Below are positions 26,367 to 34,606 of a stretch of DNA of 64,000 nucleotides, piece by piece. Origin of the DNA: CAZKBP01 sp964551015. GTDB taxonomy: Bacteria > Bacteroidota > Bacteroidia > Cytophagales > Microscillaceae. The stretch lies in assembly GCA_964551015.1 (NCBI GenBank), contig CAZKBP010000016.1, positions 1 to 64,000 of the forward strand, written 5' to 3'. The notes under the pieces are model-generated. The model did no database searches. It saw only the letters and a program-made list of their open reading frames with translations, and was not told the origin of the DNA. Each line of letters begins with the position of its first letter. Within the stretch, counting starts at the first letter, position 1. Position numbers and translations under genes: made by a program.

Positions 26367-28973
26367 ATGGCAAGAAATAAATTTTTAAAAACAAAAAACT
26401 GGTTAAAACTAGGCTCTGCCTACGCACGACTGCTCTTCGGCTTTGGGGGAGTGGCCGTAGCTTTTATGCTTATTCTGAGTCTAGTAGGATTTGTGCTTTG
26501 GAACGAAAATACTTATCAGGAAAAAATTACGCACCTCTATCAACCCACAGAGTATTATGCGCACCTGCAGACGGCAGGCATCCTAGAAAACGAGTCCTTG
26601 CTTCAGCAGGCTGTCTTCTCCGCTAAACCTAATTACCAGAGAAGTGCCCAAGTTACTGCCATCCAAGTAGAAGAACTCTGGGAAAATCAAATCTTACCCA
26701 GCTTGGACACTTTAGATGGATTTAGCCGAGCATTTCAGAAAACAGAAATTCGTGATCTTTATTTAGAAATCAAAAAGAAAAGCACGCAACTCTATCAAGC
26801 CAGCCAACAGGCTCTCCAAGCCACCCGCGAAGAAAAAATAGTGCCTTACCAAACAGAGACACCTCAACCAAATGCGCTCTACCCTGTGCCTCCTCGTCAA
26901 TATTTCAATGCAGAGCTAGCTTCACGGATGGAAATGAGTGTGTTGCCCCTCAGTAAAGACCTCAAGGAATTGCTAAGAGAGTTGGTGCTCAAGAGTCAAA
27001 TTGCCAAAGCAAGCCTCCGCTTGCATACCCAGAATCGTACTGTATATCTGGCTTACCTGATTGCAGGTCTATTTTTACTTACTTTTGGGGGCATGGTTTT
27101 GGTAGTCCGTCATATCCACCAGCGGAATACCGTCAATATCAAAAGCTTAAATGATTACACCAAAAGCTTGCTCAGGGGCGAAATTCCCCCTCGTGTTTCT
27201 ACCACCAGCCGAGAATATAAAGCCTTATCTACTAAGCTGAATCACCTTCGTAATTATCTTGATGAGCTCAAAGATTTTGCGCTGGAAGTAGGTGAAGGCA
27301 AATATGATCATCGGGCTGAATTGTTTGGAGAAAGTGGAGACTTGGGGCAAGCCCTAGCCGCGATGCAGAAAGGGCTTCTGAAGGTATCCCGCGAAAATAC
27401 AATCCGTTACTGGACAAATAATGGAATCGCCAAGTTCAGCGAGATTTTGACCAAAAATGCCGATCATCTTGACCAACTGGCTCACACGGTGATTAGTGAG
27501 TTGGTACAATACTTAGGGATTAATCAGGGTGGTTTTTTTGTAGTGGAGAATACCCAAGATAGCCCCGAAGAAGCTTTTCTCGAACTCAAAGCTTCTTATG
27601 CCTACAACAAGAAAAAATTTATTGAGAAAAAAATATATAAAGGCCAGGGACTCCTCGGACAAGCCTGGCAAGAAAGAGAATTATCTCTAGTTCGCGAAAT
27701 TCCCGAAGATTATGTAGAAATCACCTCTGGCTTAGGAGCCGCCACTCCTCGGAGTCTGCTCATCGTACCGCTCAAAAGCAACCAAGCTGTATTGGGTCTT
27801 TTGGAGCTAGCTTCTTTCCAAGAGATGAACGATCAGCAGATCAACTTGGTGAAAAAAATTGCCGACAATATCGGACAAGCCTTGGCTGCCTTCAAAAGCA
27901 ACGAACAAACCCGCCAATTGCTGGTAGAATCGCAAGACTTGACCAAAACCCTACAGGCTCAGGAAGAACAAATGCGCGAGAATATGATCGAGCTTCAGGA
28001 CACCCAACGCCTCATGAACCGCACCCAAAAAGAACTGGCCGAAAAAGAAGCAAACCTCGATGCACTGATCAACAATACTTCGCACGCGATCGTAGCCTTT
28101 GACAAGCATTATAAAATTACGGTGGTCAACCGAGCGATGCGACAATTATACATGGAATCAGGAATTCGCCTCGAGGTGGGTAAAAATTTGCTCGAAGAAA
28201 TCCCCAGCGAAGAAGTAGCCAAACATCAGGAAGAATACCAAAGGGCACTGGCCGGGGAGAAATATGAAGTATTGCGCACTTCCGAAAAATACGGGCAAAA
28301 ATTCTTCTACGAGCTTCACTACAACCCGATTCGTGATGAAGAGCGAGAGGTAATTGGTGCTTCTATTTTTATTGAGAATATCACAGATCAGAAATTAGCA
28401 GAAATTAACCTAAAAGAAACCCAAGCCAACCTCACCTCACTCATCAACGATACCGAAGATCATATCATGGCTCTGGATGACCACTACCGAGTGATCGTGG
28501 TAAACGAAGCCACTATTCAAGAATACAGAGAGCGAGGCTTGGAGCTCAAGAGAGGCAATTCTATTTTTAATTATTTAACCTCTCAAGAAGAAAAAAGGTG
28601 GAAGCAATACTACGACCGAGCTTTGAGTGGAGAACGATTTCGTAAAGTCTTTGAAAGTGGATCTTTTCCCGACAAAACTTACTGGGAGCATTGGTTCAAC
28701 CCTATCCGGGATGAATACGAGCGTGTAACGGGCTTCTCTGTATTCTCTCGTAATGTTACCGAAGCCAAACGAGCTGAAATCCGCATCCGTCAACTCTTAC
28801 TAGAATCTCTGGAAGCTACCGAAAGCCTCAAGACCAAGGAACAGGAAATGCGTGAACAAATGCAAATCTATGAAACACGTATTCAAGAGTTAGAAGCAGC
28901 GCAAGGCATTCATTCCTCCTCCCCGTCTCCTGAAAAGGAAGCCAACGCAACTCAGGATAGCTCAGGAAACTAA
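26367..28973 (+). CDS. Membrane PAS/GAF sensor without output domain
   Basis: The 868-residue protein has a membrane segment near 20-42, a periplasmic sensory region to about 220, a second membrane segment (222-246), a HAMP-like linker, a GAF domain (about 345-510), a coiled coil, two PAS domains (about 560-680 and 685-805) and a final coiled coil. There is no histidine kinase, GGDEF, EAL, SpoIIE phosphatase or methyl-accepting domain. It must therefore signal through protein contacts, or act as a scaffold for a separate output protein. The GAF core (REIPEDYVEITSGLG...PRSLLIVPL) is closely related to that of the protein at 51246. It follows the permease gene by 148 bp and may be co-transcribed. 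Confidence 0.88.
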   Translation: MARNKFLKTKNWLKLGSAYARLLFGFGGVAVAFMLILSLVGFVLWNENTYQEKITHLYQPTEYYAHLQTAGILENESLLQQAVFSAKPNYQRSAQVTAIQVEELWENQILPSLDTLDGFSRAFQKTEIRDLYLEIKKKSTQLYQASQQALQATREEKIVPYQTETPQPNALYPVPPRQYFNAELASRMEMSVLPLSKDLKELLRELVLKSQIAKASLRLHTQNRTVYLAYLIAGLFLLTFGGMVLVVRHIHQRNTVNIKSLNDYTKSLLRGEIPPRVSTTSREYKALSTKLNHLRNYLDELKDFALEVGEGKYDHRAELFGESGDLGQALAAMQKGLLKVSRENTIRYWTNNGIAKFSEILTKNADHLDQLAHTVISELVQYLGINQGGFFVVENTQDSPEEAFLELKASYAYNKKKFIEKKIYKGQGLLGQAWQERELSLVREIPEDYVEITSGLGAATPRSLLIVPLKSNQAVLGLLELASFQEMNDQQINLVKKIADNIGQALAAFKSNEQTRQLLVESQDLTKTLQAQEEQMRENMIELQDTQRLMNRTQKELAEKEANLDALINNTSHAIVAFDKHYKITVVNRAMRQLYMESGIRLEVGKNLLEEIPSEEVAKHQEEYQRALAGEKYEVLRTSEKYGQKFFYELHYNPIRDEEREVIGASIFIENITDQKLAEINLKETQANLTSLINDTEDHIMALDDHYRVIVVNEATIQEYRERGLELKRGNSIFNYLTSQEEKRWKQYYDRALSGERFRKVFESGSFPDKTYWEHWFNPIRDEYERVTGFSVFSRNVTEAKRAEIRIRQLLLESLEATESLKTKEQEMREQMQIYETRIQELEAAQGIHSSSPSPEKEANATQDSSGN

Positions 28974-29002
28974 TAGTGGTTGCTCGTTAGCTACGGACGA
29001 CT

Positions 29003-29890
29003 TCATCCTCGATTTACCAGCCAAACACCCACTACCACCAAGAGCATACAGGCATAATGCGCAGGAAGCAGAAACTCACCATCCAGCAAGCCCCAAGCAA
29101 TGGCCACGATGGGAATAAGATAGGTAACCGAACTAGCAAAGACAGGACTTGTGATTTGAATCAAGCGATTAAACAAAACCATCGCGAACCCAGTCGAAAC
29201 CACTCCCAGCAAAGTTAGGTAAGCAAATGCCTCCCATCCTCCTTCTTCCTGTACAAGTGTAGGAAACACTCCCGTACCAAACAAGCCCACAATAGCCAAA
29301 GGACCTACCGTAGCAATCGAGAAAGCAGAAACATACAAAGGTTTCAAATCACTCAAATAACGCTTAATGAGGTTGACATTGACCCCATAAAAAATAGTGG
29401 CCGCAATCACTAAGAAAGCATAAGCATTAAAACCTGAACCCACTCCCTCGGTACCGATCAAAATCAAGCCCAATGAGCCCACAAAACCAATCACAATACC
29501 CACAAACTTGAGCCAAGTGCTTGCCTGCTGAAAAAAAATGGCTCCTGCCACAAAGGTAAACAAGGGTGTAAGCGAATTCAGTACCCCGGCTAGCGAACTC
29601 TTGATCTCTGTCTGCGCGAAAGCAAACAAGAAGGCAGGAAAGTAAATGCCAATCAAACCCGCGATGACTAAGTATTTCCATTTTTCTTTGGGAATCAGAT
29701 GTGCCTTAGAAAAGGTAACCAAGATCAAAGGCAGAAAACTAGCCGCCACGCGAATCGTAGCCGTCTGTAAAGGAGAAAACACTTCCAATCCTTTTTTAAT
29801 CAGAATAAAAGAACTTCCCCAAATCAGGGCTAATATGATTAAAATCGCCCAAGCCAGCCGCTGCGGCTTAGATGTAAAATATGCCAACAT
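29003..29890 (-). CDS. EamA/DMT family transporter
   Basis: A 295-residue inner membrane protein with ten predicted helices made of two EamA repeats, the first starting AWAILIILALIWGSSFILIKKGL, which is the standard opening of RhaT/YdcZ-type drug/metabolite exporters. Such proteins export amino acids, nucleotides or other metabolites. The substrate cannot be read from the sequence. It is convergent with the sensor gene (29-bp gap) and stands alone. Confidence 0.92.
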   Translation of the reverse strand: MLAYFTSKPQRLAWAILIILALIWGSSFILIKKGLEVFSPLQTATIRVAASFLPLILVTFSKAHLIPKEKWKYLVIAGLIGIYFPAFLFAFAQTEIKSSLAGVLNSLTPLFTFVAGAIFFQQASTWLKFVGIVIGFVGSLGLILIGTEGVGSGFNAYAFLVIAATIFYGVNVNLIKRYLSDLKPLYVSAFSIATVGPLAIVGLFGTGVFPTLVQEEGGWEAFAYLTLLGVVSTGFAMVLFNRLIQITSPVFASSVTYLIPIVAIAWGLLDGEFLLPAHYACMLLVVVGVWLVNRG

Positions 29891-30181
29891 ATCTTATGAA
29901 GATGAAAATGAGACCCAACCCTTTAGGGGGCAGGTTTTATACTTTTTTGATTAAATATCTATTTAATCTGGTAACTTGCTTTTTAGCAAACATTTGATTT
30001 TCAGATATTTGCACACAATTTTATTGAAACTTAACCCAATAGACTCAAAATAAGAGACTTTTATGCCTTGTAAACATAAGAAGGCAGGGTGAAGTTATGA
30101 AAAATGCGGAGATGCCTCCTAAAAGCTCAGTAATTAAAAAAAACTTTAATATCTTGCAAGTTGTAACATATCCAATCAAAA

Positions 30182-31105
30182 GTGGTATATATAATAAGTA
30201 AATCATACTGGTTGTCAGCATCTAGAAGGTATTTTTGGTTGTTTTCTGTGGTTTGTATATTATGCCTGATAAATCCAGAAGCAGCCATTGCACAAAGAAC
30301 CAAAACTGTAAGCGTTTCTACCGCAGATGAATTTATAGAATCTATCGGGTCAAATCGCACCATCAAGCTTAAAGCCAAGAGATTCGTTTTTTCAAAGCTC
30401 AATGCCCGTCGCTTTACAGGTTCTGTTCGTCTGGTTCCAGTTTTTGACGGTTTTCAAATAGAAATCAGCGATGTCAAAAACCTCCGAATTGAAGGTGAAG
30501 TTTTGACCAAGTTGCTGACTTCCCACCGTTATGCATACGTATTGAGCTTTCGGAATTGCGAAAATATCGTAATTGACCAAGTAGAGGCAGGGCATGCTCC
30601 TATTCAAGGTTACTGTACCGGAGGCGTCTTTGCTTTTTATAATTCTAAAAATATTCAGGTAAACAATTCCGTCTTATTTGGTAGTGGAACCGAAGGGATC
30701 ACGCTCGAGGGAGTAGAGCAAGCAAAATTTGACAATCTAACGATTCGCAGTTGTACCTACGGTATCATGACTCTCAAGGGAGCCAGTGAGGTTGAATTTG
30801 TCAAATGCCGTTTTACAGACAATCAAGAATACGACCTCATCAATATCTATGATTCGGAAAATATAAGCTTCACTGAATGCACCATTGATCTCAATCGAGC
30901 TGGTACAGGAGCAGATTATGATAACTATGCGCTCATCAATGCTCCCTTGACCTATGGTGCTTATAAGACAGTGGCTACTTTTCGCAAGTGCGTAATTGAA
31001 GACAACCACTGTCAGTATTTACTTCGTTCGGATACCGCCGTAAAGCTTGAGGATTGTGACTTGGCCAACAACAGTGTGGAAAAGTCCTATTATAATTACA
31101 AATAA
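30182..31105 (+). CDS. Exported right-handed parallel beta-helix protein
   Basis: The 307-residue product has a signal peptide (about residues 1-38, cleavage after AIAQ). It then has a series of short beta coils of the FxNCENIVIDQVEAGHAP, NSKNIQVNNSVLFGSGTEGITLEGV and YDSENISFTECTID kind, which is the regular pattern of right-handed parallel beta-helix proteins (pectate lyase-like, NosD-like). No catalytic set typical of a polysaccharide lyase is obvious, so the role may be structural or carbohydrate binding. The start is a GTG at 30182; no in-frame ATG lies before the signal peptide. It is a single gene. Confidence 0.78.
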   Translation: MVYIISKSYWLSASRRYFWLFSVVCILCLINPEAAIAQRTKTVSVSTADEFIESIGSNRTIKLKAKRFVFSKLNARRFTGSVRLVPVFDGFQIEISDVKNLRIEGEVLTKLLTSHRYAYVLSFRNCENIVIDQVEAGHAPIQGYCTGGVFAFYNSKNIQVNNSVLFGSGTEGITLEGVEQAKFDNLTIRSCTYGIMTLKGASEVEFVKCRFTDNQEYDLINIYDSENISFTECTIDLNRAGTGADYDNYALINAPLTYGAYKTVATFRKCVIEDNHCQYLLRSDTAVKLEDCDLANNSVEKSYYNYK

Positions 31106-31182
31106 TTCTTGTATTTCAGCCGTAGATCCTTGCAATTGAGCTTCCTATTGATAAGTTCAAACTTTACGAAAATTTTAAGTAT

Positions 31183-32826
31183 ATGAAAAAGCTTTATGCT
31201 TTGCTGAAAGACATTGTTTGCCCAAAGAAGGCTCCTGTTTTCAACTTCAATCATTTGTGGATTGGACTGTGTAGCTTATGGATGCTGAGTGCCTGTGCCA
31301 AAATTTCCCCTTCGGCTTTGTCCATTCCTGATGATGCTTTCTTTGCTTCTAGAGCAAATGTATTGAGGGCTACCCACCAGCTTAGAGATTGGAAAAATCT
31401 AGATTTACCCAGTTGGAAAGATGTTTTGAGGGAAGAATTTTCCATAGATTTAGACGCCGATACGATTCCTAGAGCTAATTTTTTAGCCAGTGGAAAGGCT
31501 TACATGTTCGGGAATCTGTTCGAGGGAGAAGATAATTATGTCGCGCTCGCCCTTAGTATTCGCAATCGAAAAAAGCTAGAAGAATTCATCACGACGCTCA
31601 ACTCCGACCTGGAGCTCAAGACCTTCAAGAAATTTCATTATATTATCAAAAATAAAAGCCTCATGGGTTGGTCCCAGAACGTGCTGATCCTTATAGATGC
31701 TCGCCAATCTCCTACCGAAGACCATTTGGAAAACACCTTCAAAAAAATCGCCAACCTCAAAAAAGAAAACGCTCTGGTAACTACCAATGAAAACTTCTAC
31801 CAAGCGCTCAATCAATACTATGATGTAACGGCTTGGGTCAATATCTCACGCTTAGGAGAAACCGAAATCCTGAACACTTTCGCTCAGAACGTGAATCTGG
31901 AGGAAAATTACTTCCATCTATACGCCAACTTTGACGAGGGAAAAATTAGCACCGAAACCAAATATTTCACCAATCCTGAACTATACGCGGGCTATCAAAA
32001 ACTTTTCTCTCGCTCCGTGAATAAAAAAGTGGTCATCAATACGCCCTTGGCCGCCCCCGCCGTCATTGTAGCGGCTGGGGTAGAACCTCAGGGGTTAAGC
32101 CGTCTTTTGGAAGATATAGAATGGACAGAAAAGGCCAAAAACTTAGTCAACTCGGTAACCCTTTCCTTGGATCAATTTTTAGAAATGATCAGTGGAGATG
32201 TGGTTTTAGCACTCAAAGATGTAAGCCACCTAGAAGAAGATTTCAAAGATACCACGATGGCTCTCAAAGACAAAGCCTCCATGGCGGACTTGGTTTTGGG
32301 TTTTGGTATCAAAAACCAAAATATCTATGACTCTCTCGAGTCGGTACTCTTAGAAGCAGGCTTGTTGGAACAAAAAGAAGACTACCAAATGTTTTTTGGG
32401 GAAGTCTACGTGCTCAAGAAGGATAGCATCGTTTACCTGACCAAAAACTCAGAGGTCAAAGACGATTTTTTCCGAGGCATTAAGCTCGACAATGAACACA
32501 TCCGCAGCCTCACCGAAGATAATTGGTTTATGATGTATGCCGATGAATCTATTGCTGAGAAGACGATCAAAGGTCAGTCTCTCATCAAAGAAGTAACCCG
32601 CAATCTGCTCCGTAACAAAAACCTTCGTCTCGAGTCGGCCAGCATTACCCTGGCTAGTACCGACAATAAGAAAGAGGGCGGACAATCTATCATTCTCCTC
32701 AAAGACAAATACGCCAACTCACTGCTCGCCATGCTGGAAGTAATCAAAGAAATTGCCCAGCAAACCAAAATGCGCCTCGATCCCAATTACTACGAACCAG
32801 AATCAGAAGAAGAACAGATTGATTAG
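31183..32826 (+). CDS. DUF4836-like lipoprotein, paralogue without transporter
   Basis: A 547-residue lipoprotein (LSAC lipobox near residue 37) with the same layout as the protein at 22765: a DDAFFASRANV-type opening, FHYIIKNKSLMGWSQNVLILID, and DVTAWVNISRL. Similarity is moderate and confined to the first half of the chain. Unlike its paralogue it has no ABC ATPase or permease behind it. A hydrophilic acidic tail (PESEEEQID) closes it. Function unknown; envelope localisation is strongly suggested. Confidence 0.75.
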   Translation: MKKLYALLKDIVCPKKAPVFNFNHLWIGLCSLWMLSACAKISPSALSIPDDAFFASRANVLRATHQLRDWKNLDLPSWKDVLREEFSIDLDADTIPRANFLASGKAYMFGNLFEGEDNYVALALSIRNRKKLEEFITTLNSDLELKTFKKFHYIIKNKSLMGWSQNVLILIDARQSPTEDHLENTFKKIANLKKENALVTTNENFYQALNQYYDVTAWVNISRLGETEILNTFAQNVNLEENYFHLYANFDEGKISTETKYFTNPELYAGYQKLFSRSVNKKVVINTPLAAPAVIVAAGVEPQGLSRLLEDIEWTEKAKNLVNSVTLSLDQFLEMISGDVVLALKDVSHLEEDFKDTTMALKDKASMADLVLGFGIKNQNIYDSLESVLLEAGLLEQKEDYQMFFGEVYVLKKDSIVYLTKNSEVKDDFFRGIKLDNEHIRSLTEDNWFMMYADESIAEKTIKGQSLIKEVTRNLLRNKNLRLESASITLASTDNKKEGGQSIILLKDKYANSLLAMLEVIKEIAQQTKMRLDPNYYEPESEEEQID

Positions 32827-32869
32827 TGTCGGCTAGTAAGTTCTAGGTTGCTTTTGATGCGTGTTCTGT

Positions 32870-33350
32870 CCACAACTGGCGCGCATTTGCAACGAGTGCT
32901 CACTGGCTTCACAATTAGCGCGCGTTTGCAACGAGTGCTTAATGGCTTCCCAACTAGCGCTCGTTTGCNNNNNNNNNNNNNNNNNNNNNNNNNNNNNNNN
33001 NNNNNNNNNNNNNNNNNNNNNNNNNNNNNNNNNNNNNNNNNNNNNNNNNNNNNNNNNNNNNNNNNNNNAACGAGTGCTCACTGGTTTGGCGTTTGCAACG
33101 CACTAACTACCTACACTACAACTGGCGCGCATTTGCAACGAGTGCTCACTGGTTTGGCGTTTGCAACGCACTAACTACCTACACTACAACTAGCGCTCGT
33201 TTGCAACGAGTGCTTAATGGCTTCGCGTTTGTAACGCACCCCAACTGGCGCTCGTTTGCAACGAGTGCTCACTGGTTTGGCGTTTGTAACGCACCCCAAC
33301 TAGCGCTCGTTTGCAACGAGTGCTTAATGGCTTCGCGTTTGTAACGCACT
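32870..33350. repeat. Hairpin-containing tandem repeat array with scaffold gap
   Basis: Units of roughly 55-70 bp each carry two small palindromes, CTCGTT-TGC-AACGAG and GCGTT-TGY-AACGC, joined by short spacers (for example TTAATGGCTTC and ACCCCAACT). About six units are visible. The array is interrupted by 100 Ns, so its true length is unknown. It resembles REP-type palindromic elements more than CRISPR, since spacers are not unique. All frames crossing it are artefacts. Confidence 0.9.
32969..33068. other. Assembly gap, 100 N
   Basis: Exactly 100 consecutive N inside the repeat array indicate a scaffold join of unknown real size. Confidence 1.
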
Positions 33351-33359
33351 TTCTCCATT

Positions 33360-33525
33360 TCCCAGAAAAAGATACATTCTCCCAAAAAGAGATAAAACAA
33401 AGATATACCAAAAGCTAAGCAATTGACTTTCAGCATATTGATCGGTTGGCACCGAATTGGTAACTACACTACACAGATGAGATTAAGACTCAATGCATAG
33501 CTGGTTGAAGAATGTTCCCAAAAAG
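33360..33525 (+). other. Possible non-coding transcript before terminator
   Basis: The roughly 165 bases between the repeat array and the terminator hold no ORF of note and no tRNA cloverleaf that I can build. The position, directly ahead of a strong plus-strand terminator and after a 500-bp repeat array, leaves room for a small RNA. No exact promoter match was found, so this remains weak. Confidence 0.25.
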
Positions 33526-33557
33526 GCTCGTTTCCTAGAAGAAGCGAGCTTTTTTTA
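33526..33557 (+). terminator. Intrinsic terminator, plus strand
   Basis: GCTCGTTTC (33526-33534) pairs with GAAGCGAGC (33541-33549), one wobble, followed by TTTTTTTATTTTTT. It ends a plus-strand transcript that does not correspond to any adjacent gene other than the distant lipoprotein gene ending at 32826, so a small RNA upstream is possible. Confidence 0.75.
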
Positions 33558-33574
33558 TTTTTTAGGTCAGTAAA

Positions 33575-34354
33575 TTAATCTCTTAACTCAGCACTCCAAA
33601 GGGTGATGCGAAGCTCAGGATAATTGACCACCACCGGAAGGGTATAGAATCGGCGATGATCTGAAATGGAATCATAACCGCCCAAGTGGATCATTCGGAA
33701 TTGCATAGTGCGGTCGTCATTACCGTGGTAGCCTAGGTAATCTTCACATAAGCCTCTCATCGTCTCATAGCTAAACCAATTGTCTTGATCAAACAAATAC
33801 CACCAATAGGCAAAAGGAAACGAACCCAGGTGGCTCTCAAAGTAATTTTCCTGATGCGCACCGTGGATTCTGATCTCCAGCTCCCGCTTTGCTTCATTAG
33901 AGTAGTAGCTCAAAATATTGGAATAAAGCGGCGCGACGGCTCGGCGGAAACTTTCAGCATGATCTGCGACTAGGTTAAATTCAGCGTCAGAAGCATACTC
34001 GAGGACGTGAGGCGTGACTTCCCAATTTTCTCCCAAAGGTCCTGCGAAAAGTGCTTCCACGAAGGCATCATCCGCGGGGATGGCAAAGCTGTGGACAAGA
34101 TCATTGAGCTTATCTTCACCCAGACCAGGCACATCTAGTACTTGATCGGTAGATTCAAAGCGCCTACGGGGTAAACTGCTTCGGTGGGTGAGAATATTCT
34201 CGGCGGTTTTTTCGCCGATTACATAGCCTTGCTTACTACCTGATTCGGGATCGTCCTGAAGGTCTGGGTTTTGGTAAATTTCCTCAGCCGATTGTACACT
34301 ATTTAAGAATTGTAAAAGGCGATCTTGCGCCCATTGAGGATGTTCAGAAGCCAT
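33575..34354 (-). CDS. Helix-hairpin-helix domain protein of unknown function
   Basis: The 259-residue protein has a helix-hairpin-helix pair near residues 45-92: IGEKTAENILTHR and VPGLGEDKLNDL, as in ComEA-like or DNA-binding HhH modules. The rest (about 100-259) contains a FESHLGSFPFAYWWYLFDQDNW segment, rich in aromatic residues, and a beta-rich end. I cannot assign this part to a family. There is no signal peptide, so the protein is probably cytoplasmic. The HhH motif suggests non-sequence-specific DNA or protein contact. It is divergent from the carboxyltransferase gene. Confidence 0.75.
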   Translation of the reverse strand: MASEHPQWAQDRLLQFLNSVQSAEEIYQNPDLQDDPESGSKQGYVIGEKTAENILTHRSSLPRRRFESTDQVLDVPGLGEDKLNDLVHSFAIPADDAFVEALFAGPLGENWEVTPHVLEYASDAEFNLVADHAESFRRAVAPLYSNILSYYSNEAKRELEIRIHGAHQENYFESHLGSFPFAYWWYLFDQDNWFSYETMRGLCEDYLGYHGNDDRTMQFRMIHLGGYDSISDHRRFYTLPVVVNYPELRITLWSAELRD

Positions 34355-34490
34355 AGATTTAAAGCTTGGGTTTAGATTGAAATTTTATTTGCCTAAATAT
34401 ATTCATTTTATGAGTTTTCAAATAAAATTGATTGTTATCAAATTTTTATCTTCCTTTCTTTCTATCCGCTTTTCTTCAAATCCTATTCCT

Positions 34491-34498
34491 TATATTTG
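34491..34498 (+). promoter_or_regulatory. -7 box of carboxyltransferase gene
   Basis: TATATTTG matches TAnnTTTG exactly. It overlaps the most upstream in-frame TTG (34496), which argues against that codon as the start and in favour of the ATG at 34607. Confidence 0.5.
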
Positions 34499-34606
34499 GG
34501 AATCTATTTTTTCAAGAAATGTCACAGCATAATTCTGTCATTTTTTAAGATAATTCTATTTAAATACCCACTGACAGCCCCTCGCTGCTCAGACAAAGCT
34601 ATCTCC

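Noticed and set aside
32833..33344. Several frames through the repeat array and N block
   Set aside because: They are translations of palindromic repeats and unknown bases, with no conserved product.
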